A stretch of 54,691 nt of DNA from Hydrogenophaga sp. Lineage in GTDB: Bacteria > Pseudomonadota > Gammaproteobacteria > Burkholderiales > Burkholderiaceae_C. Below the pieces are notes generated by a model that did not search any database, was not told the DNA's origin, and saw nothing but the letters and a program-made list of their open reading frames with translations. Within the stretch, counting starts at the first letter, position 1; every line of letters begins with the position of its first letter. Of the stretch, positions 16,114 to 24,327 are shown in pieces. The DNA lies in the NCBI GenBank assembly GCA_018333605.1, contig JAGXSV010000052.1:1-54691 (forward strand), in the 5' to 3' direction. Made by a program: the position numbers and the translations under genes.

Positions 16114-17094
16114 ATGACATTTATCCGCAGGATGCTCGCCGCAACACTGATCGCCACTGCGACGACCTCTTCCGCCTGGGCTCAGGGTACGCCAAACTGG
16201 CGTCCCAGCAAGCCTGTACGCATCGTCGTACCCATCGTAGGTAGCACCAACGACTTGTTGGCCCGTCTGATCGCCCCGGAGTTGCAGAAGGCATTCGGTC
16301 AGCCCTTCGTGGTGGAGAACAAACCCGGCGCGGGCGGCAACATCGGTGCTCTAGAAGTCTCGCGCGCTGCGCCAGATGGCCATACGCTGCTGGTGGGCTA
16401 CAACGGACCACTGGCGATCAACGTGACATTGTTTGACAAGATGCCTTACGACCCGACCAAGGACTTGGCACCCATCACGCTGGCAGTCAAATCGCCTCAG
16501 TACCTTGTGGCGAATCCTGCGGCAGGCTTCGCCAACGTGAAAGACTTCATCGCCAAGGTCAAGGCTGAACCTGCCCGGTTTTCCTACGGCTCCGTGGCCA
16601 TGGGCAGTGCTTCGCACCTGACCATGGAGATGATGAAGTCTGCGGCCGGCTTCCACATGACGCACATTCCCTATCGCGGCGCTGGTCCTGCTGTCACCGA
16701 TCTGATCGCAGGCAACGTGCAGGCGGGCTTTTTCGTGCCCGGCAACGTGCAGGGGTTCGTGAAGGAAGGCCGTCTCAAGCTGCTGGCCTCCACTGGCCAA
16801 AAGCGATTCCCGAGCACGCCGGATGTTCCAACGCTCGCCGAGTCGGGACTCAAGGACTTCGAGGCCACTTCATGGATCGGCTTCCTCGCGCCGCCGGCCA
16901 CGCCACCGGGAATCATCAATCGTTACAACGAAGAGATAGTTCGCATCCTGAAGTCACCCGAAACACAGAAGCGGTTGCATGAGATGGAGTTCGAGATCGT
17001 CGCCAGCAGCCCCAAGGAGTTCAGTGACTGGATTGGCACTGAGATTGGGCGCTGGGGCAAAATCATCAAGAGCACGGGCGCCAAAGCGGAGTGA
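16114..17094 (+). CDS. iphC: TTT-family periplasmic receptor (isophthalate-binding candidate)
   Basis: A 326-residue TctC/Bug-type solute receptor. A signal peptide covers about residues 1-24 (RRMLAATLIATATT, cleavage near AWAQ). The mature start WRPSKPVRIVVPIVGSTNDLLAR and the motif FVVENKPGAGGNIGA are hallmarks, as are PDGHTLLVGY and MGSASHLTMEMM. It would bind the operon's substrate in the periplasm and deliver it to a TctA-TctB membrane complex, for which the pair at 19053-21071 is the only candidate here. Start chosen at 16114, with GGAG at 16103-16106. Confidence 0.82.
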   Translation: MTFIRRMLAATLIATATTSSAWAQGTPNWRPSKPVRIVVPIVGSTNDLLARLIAPELQKAFGQPFVVENKPGAGGNIGALEVSRAAPDGHTLLVGYNGPLAINVTLFDKMPYDPTKDLAPITLAVKSPQYLVANPAAGFANVKDFIAKVKAEPARFSYGSVAMGSASHLTMEMMKSAAGFHMTHIPYRGAGPAVTDLIAGNVQAGFFVPGNVQGFVKEGRLKLLASTGQKRFPSTPDVPTLAESGLKDFEATSWIGFLAPPATPPGIINRYNEEIVRILKSPETQKRLHEMEFEIVASSPKEFSDWIGTEIGRWGKIIKSTGAKAE

Positions 17095-17100
17095 GCTGAG

Positions 17101-17880
17101 ATGAGCACTTCCCGACTGGCGGGGCGCACCGCACTGATCACCGGCGCTGGCGCTGGCATCGGTGCGGCCGCCGCCGCGATTTTCAGCCGCGAAGGTGCGG
17201 CTGTACTGATGGTGGATGCGAACACGCAAGCGCTGGAGAGCACGCGCGCATTGATCGAAAAAACGCAGCCCGACGCACGACTAGCGTGCGTGGCGGCCGA
17301 CGTGGCAGATGAGGCCGCCGCCCTCGCGGCGGTAGCTCAGTGCATCGCGCTCTGGGGCGGGCTGGACATCCTGGTCAACAACGCCGCTATGCGCAATTAC
17401 AGCGCAGCCGCCGATGCCACTCCCGCCGAATGGCAGGCCATGGTCAATGTCAACTTGGTGGGTATGTCCAACTACTGCCGCGCTGCGTTGCCAGCGCTAC
17501 GGCACTCCGGCATCGGCAGCATCGTCAACGTCTCCTCGTGCTATGCAGTCACTGGCCGCAAGGGCATGGCGCTGTACGACGCGACCAAGGCAGCGCAGTT
17601 GGCCTATACGCGCACGCTGGCCTTCGAAGAGGCACCGTGCGGAGTCCGCGCCAATGCCATCTGCCCCGGTTCGACGCTGACTGACTTCCACCTTGGCCGA
17701 GCGAGCAGTGCCGGCAAGAGTGCCGATCAGCTCAGGACCGAGCGCAAAGACACCTCACTGGTCGGCCGCTGGGCCGACCCCACCGAGATCGCTTGGCCCA
17801 TCCTCTGGCTCGCGTCCGGCGAGGCCTCGTTCATCACCGGCACCACGCTGATGGTGGATGGCGGCCTGCACATCATGTAA
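17101..17880 (+). CDS. iphB: SDR dehydrogenase (cis-dihydrodiol dehydrogenase candidate)
   Basis: A 259-residue short-chain dehydrogenase/reductase. The nucleotide motif is ALITGAGAGIGAAAAA near residues 11-26, with D/N at the end of strand 2 (LMVDANTQ) favouring NAD. LVNNAAMRN follows near 90, then the catalytic Ser in VNVSSCYAV and the YxxxK pair in YDATKAA. C-terminal TGTTLMVDGGLHIM is typical. In context it should oxidise the dihydrodiol made by the oxygenase, with loss of CO2, to protocatechuate. The gap to the receptor gene is 6 bp and to the reductase 3 bp, so this is one operon. Confidence 0.78.
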   Translation: MSTSRLAGRTALITGAGAGIGAAAAAIFSREGAAVLMVDANTQALESTRALIEKTQPDARLACVAADVADEAAALAAVAQCIALWGGLDILVNNAAMRNYSAAADATPAEWQAMVNVNLVGMSNYCRAALPALRHSGIGSIVNVSSCYAVTGRKGMALYDATKAAQLAYTRTLAFEEAPCGVRANAICPGSTLTDFHLGRASSAGKSADQLRTERKDTSLVGRWADPTEIAWPILWLASGEASFITGTTLMVDGGLHIM

Positions 17881-17883
17881 GTC

Positions 17884-18858
17884 ATGGCCACAACTACTCT
17901 GCAGGCGCTCGTCTTCCAGATGCGCCACGAAGCCTCGGGCATTATCAGTGTCGAACTACGACCCACCACGCCAGCATCTGCATTTCCCGTTGCCGCCGCC
18001 GGCGCGCACGTGGACCTGCACCTAGGCAACGGTCTGGTTCGCAGCTATTCCTTAATCAACCCGGGGGACACACATCGCTACGTTGTGGCGGTGCTCAACG
18101 ACAGACGCAGCCGGGGCGGGTCACGCTTCGTGCACGAACAGCTTCGCGTTGGGCAGGTGATCACCCTCGGCGGGCCGCGCAACCACTTCCGACTGGACGA
18201 GGACGCGCGGCACAGCGTGCTACTGGCCGGTGGCATTGGCATCACACCGATCTACGCCATGCTGCAGCGCCTCGCGGCGCTAGGGCGCGAGGCGCACCTC
18301 GTCTATTGCGCGCGAAGCCGTTCCGAGGCGGCCTTTCTGGCCGAAATCGAGGCAATTGCCAGTGCAAGTGACACCCGGCTTTCGCTGCGATGCCATTTCG
18401 ACGGCGAGCAAGGCGGACCGCCAGACCTTGAACGCTTGCTCGCCGGCCATCCACCGGACGCACACTTTTATTGCTGCGGCCCCGGGCCCATGCTCGATGC
18501 CTACGAACGCGCTTGCGAGCGGTTGGGACAGCACAACGTCCACCTAGAGCGCTTTGCTGCTACCTCGACGGTCCCCCCAGCGACACCTGCAAGTGGCTAC
18601 ACGGTAGAACTGCGCAGGAGTGGCCGCACGGTCCAGGTGCCACCCGGCATACCTCTGCTCGACGCGCTCATCGAGGCCGGACTCAACCCCGACCACAGTT
18701 GCCGCGAAGGCGTGTGCGGAGCGTGCGAAACCAGGGTTATCTCTGGTGATGTCGATCACCGCGACCAACTGTTGTCCAAACAGGAACGCGCGGCCAACAA
18801 GTCCATGATGATCTGTGTCTCATCTTGCCGCTCGGGCTGCCTGGTACTTGACGCCTGA
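17884..18858 (+). CDS. iphD: Oxygenase reductase (FMN/NAD/2Fe-2S, phthalate dioxygenase reductase type)
   Basis: A 324-residue electron-transfer partner of the oxygenase at 14798. An N-terminal flavin domain has RSYSLINPGDTHRY near residues 52-65. The NAD-binding part has LLAGGIGITPIYAML and FYCCGPGPMLDAYE. A C-terminal plant-type ferredoxin domain has CREGVCGACETRV plus a distal Cys in MMICVSSC. This domain order is that of phthalate dioxygenase reductase. A 3-base gap follows the dehydrogenase stop, and there is no gene for some 190 bp afterwards, so it ends the operon. Confidence 0.82.
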   Translation: MATTTLQALVFQMRHEASGIISVELRPTTPASAFPVAAAGAHVDLHLGNGLVRSYSLINPGDTHRYVVAVLNDRRSRGGSRFVHEQLRVGQVITLGGPRNHFRLDEDARHSVLLAGGIGITPIYAMLQRLAALGREAHLVYCARSRSEAAFLAEIEAIASASDTRLSLRCHFDGEQGGPPDLERLLAGHPPDAHFYCCGPGPMLDAYERACERLGQHNVHLERFAATSTVPPATPASGYTVELRRSGRTVQVPPGIPLLDALIEAGLNPDHSCREGVCGACETRVISGDVDHRDQLLSKQERAANKSMMICVSSCRSGCLVLDA

Positions 18859-19052
18859 AGTCCAGCACCTCGTTCACAGCAATTTCTCAGTCTTCAGCTG
18901 GTGACGCAAGGTCGCTCGCGTGAGGCTCAACCACGCCTTTCCATCTGGTGACTTTGCAAGCCACTCCACGGAGGTCTTTACTGGAAATTCACCTCGACAA
19001 GTCACTCCCAAAACAATATTATTAGCAATCTAACTATAATTGGAGACGTACT

Positions 19053-19541
19053 GTGGCGTTCGCCAGCCAGAAAGATTTTGTGTCCGGACTCATGTTCATG
19101 GCCGTCGGCGGCGCGTTCGCCTGGGGTGCTGTGAACTATGAAATCGGCAATGCCGCCCGCATGGGCCCCGGCTACTTTCCCTTCATGCTCGGCCTCATCC
19201 TGGTCTTGCTCGGGGTTCTGGTCACCTTCAACGCGTTCAAATCCGGCCCGCCCGGTGGCGACAAGATCGGCGCGCTCGCCTGGCGTCCGCTGGTGTTCAT
19301 CCTGGGTGCCAACCTGCTGTTCGGTGCACTGCTGGTGGGCATTCCCGCCTTCGGCCTGCCGGCCTTCGGCCTGATCGTGGCGATCTTCGGCCTGGTGATC
19401 ATGGCCGGCTACGCCCGTGAAGGCGCCAAGCTCAAAGAGTCGGTGATCCTGGCCGCCATCCTGGCCGCCGGCAGCTACCTCGCTTTCGTGAAACTGCTGA
19501 ACCTGCAGTTCCCGGTCCTGCCCTGGTTCCTCGCGAACTGA
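19053..19541 (+). CDS. tctB: TctB-type small membrane subunit of a TTT transporter
   Basis: A 162-residue inner-membrane protein with four likely helices, at about residues 7-25, 38-58, 80-108 and 124-145. It fits TctB, the small subunit of tripartite tricarboxylate transporters. The motif MGPGYFPFMLGLILVLLGV is characteristic. The start is a GTG at 19053 behind GGAGA (19042-19046). It is followed after 18 bp by tctA. In Comamonas sp. E6 a comparable tpiBA pair serves terephthalate, isophthalate and other aromatic acids through several receptors. Separate transcription from the iph-like operon is likely, given a 194-bp AT-rich gap upstream. Confidence 0.85.
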   Translation: MAFASQKDFVSGLMFMAVGGAFAWGAVNYEIGNAARMGPGYFPFMLGLILVLLGVLVTFNAFKSGPPGGDKIGALAWRPLVFILGANLLFGALLVGIPAFGLPAFGLIVAIFGLVIMAGYAREGAKLKESVILAAILAAGSYLAFVKLLNLQFPVLPWFLAN

Positions 19542-19559
19542 ACCCGAGGAGACACGCAC

Positions 19560-21071
19560 ATGGATCTGATCAACAACCTCGCGCTGGGCTTTGGCGTTGC
19601 CTTCACCCTGCAGAACCTCGTCTACGCCTTCATCGGCTGCCTGCTGGGCACGCTGATCGGCGTTCTGCCCGGCATCGGTCCGCTGGCCACCATCGCCATG
19701 CTGCTGCCCGCCACCTACGGCCTGCCGCCGGTGGCCGCGCTCATCATGCTGGCTGGCATTTACTACGGCGCCCAGTACGGCGGCTCCACCACCGCCATCC
19801 TGGTCAACCTGCCGGGTGAATCGTCCTCGGTCGTGACGGTGATCGACGGTTACCAGATGGCCCGCAAGGGCAGGGCAGGCCCGGCACTGGCTGCGGCCGG
19901 CCTGGGTTCTTTCTTCGCTGGTTGCGTCGGCACGCTGATCCTGGCGGGCTTCGCGGCGCCGCTGACCGAACTGGCGCTGGAATTCGGCCCGGCCGAATAC
20001 TTCTCGCTGATGATCGTGGGCCTGATCGGTGCCGTGGTGTTGGCTTCCGGCTCGCTGCTCAAGGCCCTGGCCATGATCGTGCTGGGCCTGCTGCTCGGCC
20101 TGGTCGGCACCGACGTGAACTCCGGCGTCGCGCGCTACAGCTTCGACATCCCGGAACTCACCGACGGCATCAGCTTCCTGGCCATCGCCATGGGCGTGTT
20201 CGGCTACGGTGAAATCATCCAGAACCTGTCGCACCCGGACGAAAAGCGCGAAGTGTTCACTGGCAAGGTCAACGGCATCATGCCCACCGCTGAAGACTTC
20301 AAGAACATGATTCCCGCCGTGCTGCGCGGCACCGCGCTGGGTTCGGCGCTGGGCATCCTGCCCGGCGGCGGTGCGCTGCTGTCGGCCTTCACGGCCTACA
20401 CCATCGAGAAAAAGACCAAACTCAAGCCGGGCGAAGTGCCCTTCGGTCAGGGCAACATCCGTGGCGTGGCAGCCCCCGAGTCGGCCAACAACGCTGGTTC
20501 GCAAACCTCCTTCATCCCGCTGCTGACGCTGGGCATTCCGCCCAACGCCGTGATGGCGCTGATGGTCGGTGCCATGACCATCCACAACATCCAGCCGGGC
20601 CCGCAGGTCATGACCAGCAACCCCGAACTGTTCTGGGGCCTGATCGCCTCGATGTGGATCGGTAACCTGATGCTGGTGGTGCTGAACCTGCCCCTGATCG
20701 GTATCTGGATCAAGCTGCTGACCGTGCCCTACAAGTGGCTGTTCCCGGCCATCGTGCTTTTCTGTTCCATCGGTGTGTACTCGACCAACAACAACAGTTT
20801 CGACATCTGGATGGTGGCGCTGTTCGGTCTGATCGGCTATGGCTTCATCAAGCTCGGCTGCGAGCCCGCACCGCTGCTGCTGGGCCTGATTCTCGGCCCG
20901 ATGATGGAAGAGTACCTGCGCCGTGCGTTGCTCATCTCGCGCGGCGACTGGTCGGTCTTCGTGACCCGTCCGCTGTCGGCCAGCCTGCTGGTGGTTGCAG
21001 CCGTGCTGCTGTTCATCGTGCTGATGCCCTCGGTCAAGAAAAAGCGCGAAGAGGCTTTTGTTGAGGACTGA
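19560..21071 (+). CDS. tctA: TctA-type large membrane subunit of a TTT transporter
   Basis: A 503-residue polytopic membrane protein with about 11-12 helices, the transport channel of a tripartite tricarboxylate transporter driven by the ion gradient. Family signatures are GTLIGVLPGIGPLATIAMLL near residues 30-49, YYGAQYGGSTTAILVNLPGE near 69-88, and the second repeat LGILPGGGALLSAFTAY, PESANNAGSQTSFIPLLTLG. Start at 19560 with CGAGGAGA upstream. It is the only TctA in the window, while three receptor genes (16114, 29576, 36744) are present, so it is probably shared. Confidence 0.9.
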   Translation: MDLINNLALGFGVAFTLQNLVYAFIGCLLGTLIGVLPGIGPLATIAMLLPATYGLPPVAALIMLAGIYYGAQYGGSTTAILVNLPGESSSVVTVIDGYQMARKGRAGPALAAAGLGSFFAGCVGTLILAGFAAPLTELALEFGPAEYFSLMIVGLIGAVVLASGSLLKALAMIVLGLLLGLVGTDVNSGVARYSFDIPELTDGISFLAIAMGVFGYGEIIQNLSHPDEKREVFTGKVNGIMPTAEDFKNMIPAVLRGTALGSALGILPGGGALLSAFTAYTIEKKTKLKPGEVPFGQGNIRGVAAPESANNAGSQTSFIPLLTLGIPPNAVMALMVGAMTIHNIQPGPQVMTSNPELFWGLIASMWIGNLMLVVLNLPLIGIWIKLLTVPYKWLFPAIVLFCSIGVYSTNNNSFDIWMVALFGLIGYGFIKLGCEPAPLLLGLILGPMMEEYLRRALLISRGDWSVFVTRPLSASLLVVAAVLLFIVLMPSVKKKREEAFVED

Positions 21072-21133
21072 AAGTGCCCTAGTACTAGAGGCAATATTTA
21101 CGTTTCCCGCAATGACTACATGAGGCTATCAAT

Positions 21134-21685
21134 ATGACCGAAATCATAAAATCGAATGACGATTCACCCCTTGACAATTTCTCCAACTGTCATGAGGGAA
21201 TTATTTCACACCTTAATGAATTTGGACAAATCACCGACCTTATTAAAGCTGCAACACGTGCTCGCAAGATTGCCGACGATACCGTTGCATTTTTCAGAGT
21301 CGCTGTATTTGATCATCACGCAGAAGAAGAAAGAGATCTATTTCCTGCAGTCCTTGCCAATGCAAAGCCTGGTGAGGAGCAGTCCATCGTGCAGATGATG
21401 ATAGACGGACTTATAGCAGAGCACCGCGAGATCGAATCCCAGTGGAGTCGTATAGAACCGAAGCTTGTGAAATTTACTAAAGGGCACCTCATCGAAATCG
21501 ATGACACGGCTGTTCAACGCCTCGTGATTCAATACACGGCACATGCTAGACTGGAAGAATGCGAATTCTTACCTCTAGCAGAAAAGATCCTTGGTCGGAA
21601 AGATCCCGAATTGGCGACGCTTGGACTCGCTCTACACACACGCCACGTCATTCGTGCAGCTCGTCGCGGCTTACGGGGCTCCTGA
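21134..21685 (+). CDS. Hemerythrin HHE-domain protein
   Basis: A 183-residue cytoplasmic four-helix protein with the HHE cation-binding pattern: H20 (CHEGI), H61/H62 and E66 (FDHHAEEERD), H97 (AEHREIE), and H137 with E141 (AHARLEECEF). These could hold a di-iron site that binds or senses O2, NO or peroxide. The gene is visibly less GC-rich than the tctBA genes just upstream, with codons ending in A/T, suggesting separate acquisition. It may serve oxygen supply or protection for the oxygenases, or be an unrelated stress protein. Confidence 0.78.
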   Translation: MTEIIKSNDDSPLDNFSNCHEGIISHLNEFGQITDLIKAATRARKIADDTVAFFRVAVFDHHAEEERDLFPAVLANAKPGEEQSIVQMMIDGLIAEHREIESQWSRIEPKLVKFTKGHLIEIDDTAVQRLVIQYTAHARLEECEFLPLAEKILGRKDPELATLGLALHTRHVIRAARRGLRGS

Positions 21686-22296
21686 ATGCAGAATGACGAG
21701 ACCCAAAAAACCACGAGGATGGAAAATGCAACAAGCATGTGAAGTCCCCTTGAAAACCTGAACCACCCGGAGGTAGAGAATTCCCTCAGTCCCCCAACCT
21801 CTACTTCTGATTGACTCGGGAATTCAAGGGGACTTCAAGCTCCACTCTAGTTGTCCGTGGCTATTGCCGTAAGCTCTGCTGCGCCGGTTTCATTACCTTT
21901 TCGTATAACTATTTTCGAAGCCGCCGAGCTCGAACAAACCAGTAGCTCGGATAATTCAGCGAAGCGATTTCGATGCCTATTGCAGCCTGTTTCGCCCATT
22001 CCGGGCGCATGTACCCCACGGCTTACGCATGATGCGCGTCCCACCAGCCGCCTATGCTGCCCATGCGCATCGGGTTGTAGGTTGCAAAGCACAGCAATGC
22101 CTGGTCCGTGAGCTTGGCCTGACCAATGACTTTGGTCTTTGCTTCAGCTTTATTTGCGCCTGTGCATGGTGGCGGGCGTGTCGCCGAACTGGCAAAACGC
22201 GTTGGGTACTTTGCTCACTCGCGCACTCGCCGGCTCAGTCCAGCGCCCTGTCGGCGCTCGCTTCTGAATAAGTCAGGGGCGACCATGTAAGGTTCC
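21686..22296. other. 611-bp gene-free region at a module junction
   Basis: No intact gene. It contains a long nested inverted repeat at 21741-21836 (separate entry). The remainder, up to the end of the alcohol dehydrogenase fragment, has only short open frames interrupted by stops. On the minus strand around 22030-22120 a stretch reads LLCFATYNPMRMGSIGGWWD before a stop, perhaps a relic of a protein I cannot name. The region probably marks a recombination scar between the isophthalate-like and homogentisate modules. Confidence 0.4.
21741..21836. repeat. Nested inverted repeat at the module junction
   Basis: GAAGTCCCCTTGAA (21741-21754) is the exact reverse complement of 21823-21836. Inside it GAATTCCC (21778-21785) pairs with GGGAATTC (21818-21825). 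The two right arms overlap, so the two stems compete. The structure lies downstream of the hemerythrin gene and could terminate it, or be the end of a lost mobile element. Confidence 0.5.
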
Positions 22297-22758
22297 CTAG
22301 AGGAGGAATACGCCCTTGCCTCCGACGCCTAGGTCGAACAACCGATATGCCTCTTCGGCTTGGTCAGGCGACCACCGATGCGTATAGACCTGACCGACGT
22401 CAATCCCTTTGGAAGCAACAAAACAGGCACACTCTGATTGCCCCGTGATCGAGAAGGTCCAGGAGCCAATGACGGTCATCTGCTTGCGCAGCAGCTCCGG
22501 GCTGACGTTGATCTTCACCTCGCCGCCCTCGCCAACGAAACAGGCAGTACCCCAGGTCTTTGTGGCGCGAATGGCAGCGCTACGCGCAGAGGCAGCTCCC
22601 GAAGTCTCAAGGCAGCAGTCCACACCAACTCCGGCAGTGAGCTCCAGGATGGCCTCCACGGGATCTATATCAGTAGGCGAAAACATAATGTCTGCACCCA
22701 GACGCTTGGCCTGCTCCAGCCGCTGGTGATTCACGTCAGCCTCCGTCTGCAGACGCAT
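22297..22758 (-). pseudogene. Truncated zinc-type alcohol dehydrogenase (C-terminal part)
   Basis: A 153-residue ORF matching the C-terminal half of medium-chain, zinc-type alcohol dehydrogenases. It starts in the middle of the Rossmann fold (DVNHQRLEQAKRLGAD) and continues through VDCCLETSGAASARSAAIRA and GKGVFLL at the end. The catalytic zinc domain, about 180 residues, is missing. A chance fusion supplies the start MRLQTEA, whose ATG overlaps the stop of the reductase gene (TGATG, 22758-22760). It may therefore still be translated, but it cannot be an active dehydrogenase. It marks a deletion or insertion junction. Confidence 0.75.
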
Positions 22759-23981
22759 CAAAGTTTATCTAGGCGCACCGAGACGTCGGCCAAGACAGAC
22801 GGCGGCGGGCAGGTGCCTTGCTTCAGCCAGCGCTTGGCGACCTTGATGTCCCGGGGCGCATTCACGGCGATGACGCTGCGCAGGCCGTCCTCGGCCACCT
22901 GGAACACAGAAAACGCCCCCTGGTCTACCGAACCGCGCACGATGCCCGCGAGGTCGTTGGAGGGAATGCCCAGCACCTGCAGGTTGAGGTCGTACTGGTC
23001 GGACCAGAACCAGGGGATCTCGTCGTAGACCACCTCCCCGCCGGCGATCGCCTTACCCACGGCGATGGCTTGGTTCTGGGCGTTGGCCCACGACTCGAAG
23101 CGCAGACGCCCCCCCGCCCAGGAATTGGGCTGGTTGGCCACGTCGCCGACCGCGTAGATGTCGGGGTCAGAGCTCCGGCCGCTCGGGTCCACGACGATGC
23201 CGTCACGGACCTCCAGTCCGCAAGCCTCGGCCAGGCCGGTATCGAGCACCAGCCCGATCCCGACCACCACCGCATCGAACTCCTTCGCCACGCCGGACAG
23301 TTGCACGGCCAGCGCGCGCTCGCGGCCCGCACCAATCGAGGTCACGGTCGTCGAGAGCCGCACGTCTACGCCCTCCTTGCGGTGTTTCGCGAGGAGGAAA
23401 TCCGACAGCTGCGGCGGCACCGACCGCGCGCACAGGCGCGGCCCTGCCTCGAGCACGGTGACATCTACTTGCTGCTTCCTCGCCGTTGCCGCGATCTCCA
23501 GCCCGATCCAGCCGCCCCCGATGACCAGCAGCCGATGGCCCGGCACCAGCTTGCTGGCAATGGCCCGGGAATCTTCGATCGTGCGCAAGACATGGACGCC
23601 GGGCAGGTCCGCGCCGGGACACGACAGCATCCGAGGGCGCCCGCCCGTGGCCAGCACGAGCTGGCCATAAGCAACCACCGAGCCATCCGCGCACCGGACC
23701 TGGCGGCCGGCGCGGTCAATGCCCGTCACCTCTACACCGGGCCGGAAGTCCACGCGCATCGCTTCGCATTGCTGCGGGGTCAGCAGCACCGGTGGGTGCG
23801 CCTCCGCCCCGCTGAGCACCCCTTTGGACAAAGGGGGCCGCTCGTACGGCGCGTGCGGCTCCCGGCCCAAGAGCGTGATGCGCCCTTCATGCCCCTCCTG
23901 CCGCAGCGACCGCGCGACCCAAGCGCCGGCCTGGCCGGCTCCCACGATGACGACATCCATCGCCGTGTTCTCCGTGCCCAT
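22758..23981 (-). CDS. FAD-dependent ferredoxin reductase of a Rieske oxygenase system
   Basis: A 407-residue NADH:ferredoxin reductase of the rubredoxin/BphA4 type. The N-terminal FAD motif is VVIVGAGQAGAWVARSL, with PYERPPLSKGVL near residue 45. The second dinucleotide motif LLVIGGGWIGLEIAATA lies near 148, and the late FAD motif DIYAVGDVANQPN near 272. It would pass electrons from NADH to the Rieske ferredoxin encoded immediately upstream (gap 2 bp). ATG at 23981 begins the conserved protein; an internal ATG seven codons later is possible. Confidence 0.85.
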   Translation of the reverse strand: MGTENTAMDVVIVGAGQAGAWVARSLRQEGHEGRITLLGREPHAPYERPPLSKGVLSGAEAHPPVLLTPQQCEAMRVDFRPGVEVTGIDRAGRQVRCADGSVVAYGQLVLATGGRPRMLSCPGADLPGVHVLRTIEDSRAIASKLVPGHRLLVIGGGWIGLEIAATARKQQVDVTVLEAGPRLCARSVPPQLSDFLLAKHRKEGVDVRLSTTVTSIGAGRERALAVQLSGVAKEFDAVVVGIGLVLDTGLAEACGLEVRDGIVVDPSGRSSDPDIYAVGDVANQPNSWAGGRLRFESWANAQNQAIAVGKAIAGGEVVYDEIPWFWSDQYDLNLQVLGIPSNDLAGIVRGSVDQGAFSVFQVAEDGLRSVIAVNAPRDIKVAKRWLKQGTCPPPSVLADVSVRLDKL

Positions 23982-23983
23982 GC

Positions 23984-24304
23984 TCAGCGGACGGGCCGCA
24001 GGAAGATGACCCCCTGCTCGACCTTGACCGGATAGCAATGCAGCGGCTCGGTGCAGGGCGCGTCCACCGCACGGCCGCTGCGGATGTCGAACGTCCCCTC
24101 GTGCAAAGGACACTCGATGAGGCAGGAATCGAGCACCATGCCCAGCGAGAGGTCGGCGTCTCCGTGCGTGCAGGTTCCATCCGTGGCGAAGATCTCCCCA
24201 CCGAGGTTGTAAAGGCACACCTGCTTGCCGTCGATCTCGACCGAATGTGTGTCGTCTTCGTCGATATCGGCGACGTTGCCGACCTTGATCCATTCGTCTT
24301 CCAT
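23984..24304 (-). CDS. Rieske [2Fe-2S] ferredoxin
   Basis: A 106-residue Rieske-type ferredoxin linking the reductase to the oxygenase. Cluster ligands are in CTHGDADLS (Cys, His) and CPLHEGTFD (Cys, His). The typical N-terminus EWIKVGNVADI and the C-terminal PVKVEQGVIFL are present. The start at 24304 is favoured by GGAGAG 5 bases upstream. An alternative ATG at 24331, nine codons earlier, overlaps the oxygenase stop as ATGA. The order oxygenase-ferredoxin-reductase on one strand defines a three-component system. Confidence 0.85.
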   Translation of the reverse strand: MEDEWIKVGNVADIDEDDTHSVEIDGKQVCLYNLGGEIFATDGTCTHGDADLSLGMVLDSCLIECPLHEGTFDIRSGRAVDAPCTEPLHCYPVKVEQGVIFLRPVR

Positions 24305-24327
24305 GGTCTCTCCAGACTTGCCTGTGC

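Noticed and set aside
19035-19040. Perfect TATAAT just before tctB
   Set aside because: A transcript from it would start within the ribosome site and only about 6 bases before the GTG; more likely part of an AT-rich leader than the -10 box.
19002-20585. 527-residue minus-strand open frame
   Set aside because: Antisense to tctB/tctA; His/Gln/Gly-rich low-complexity translation is the mirror of membrane-protein codons.
22818-24035. 405-residue plus-strand open frame
   Set aside because: Antisense to the ferredoxin reductase, which has both FAD and NAD motifs on the minus strand.
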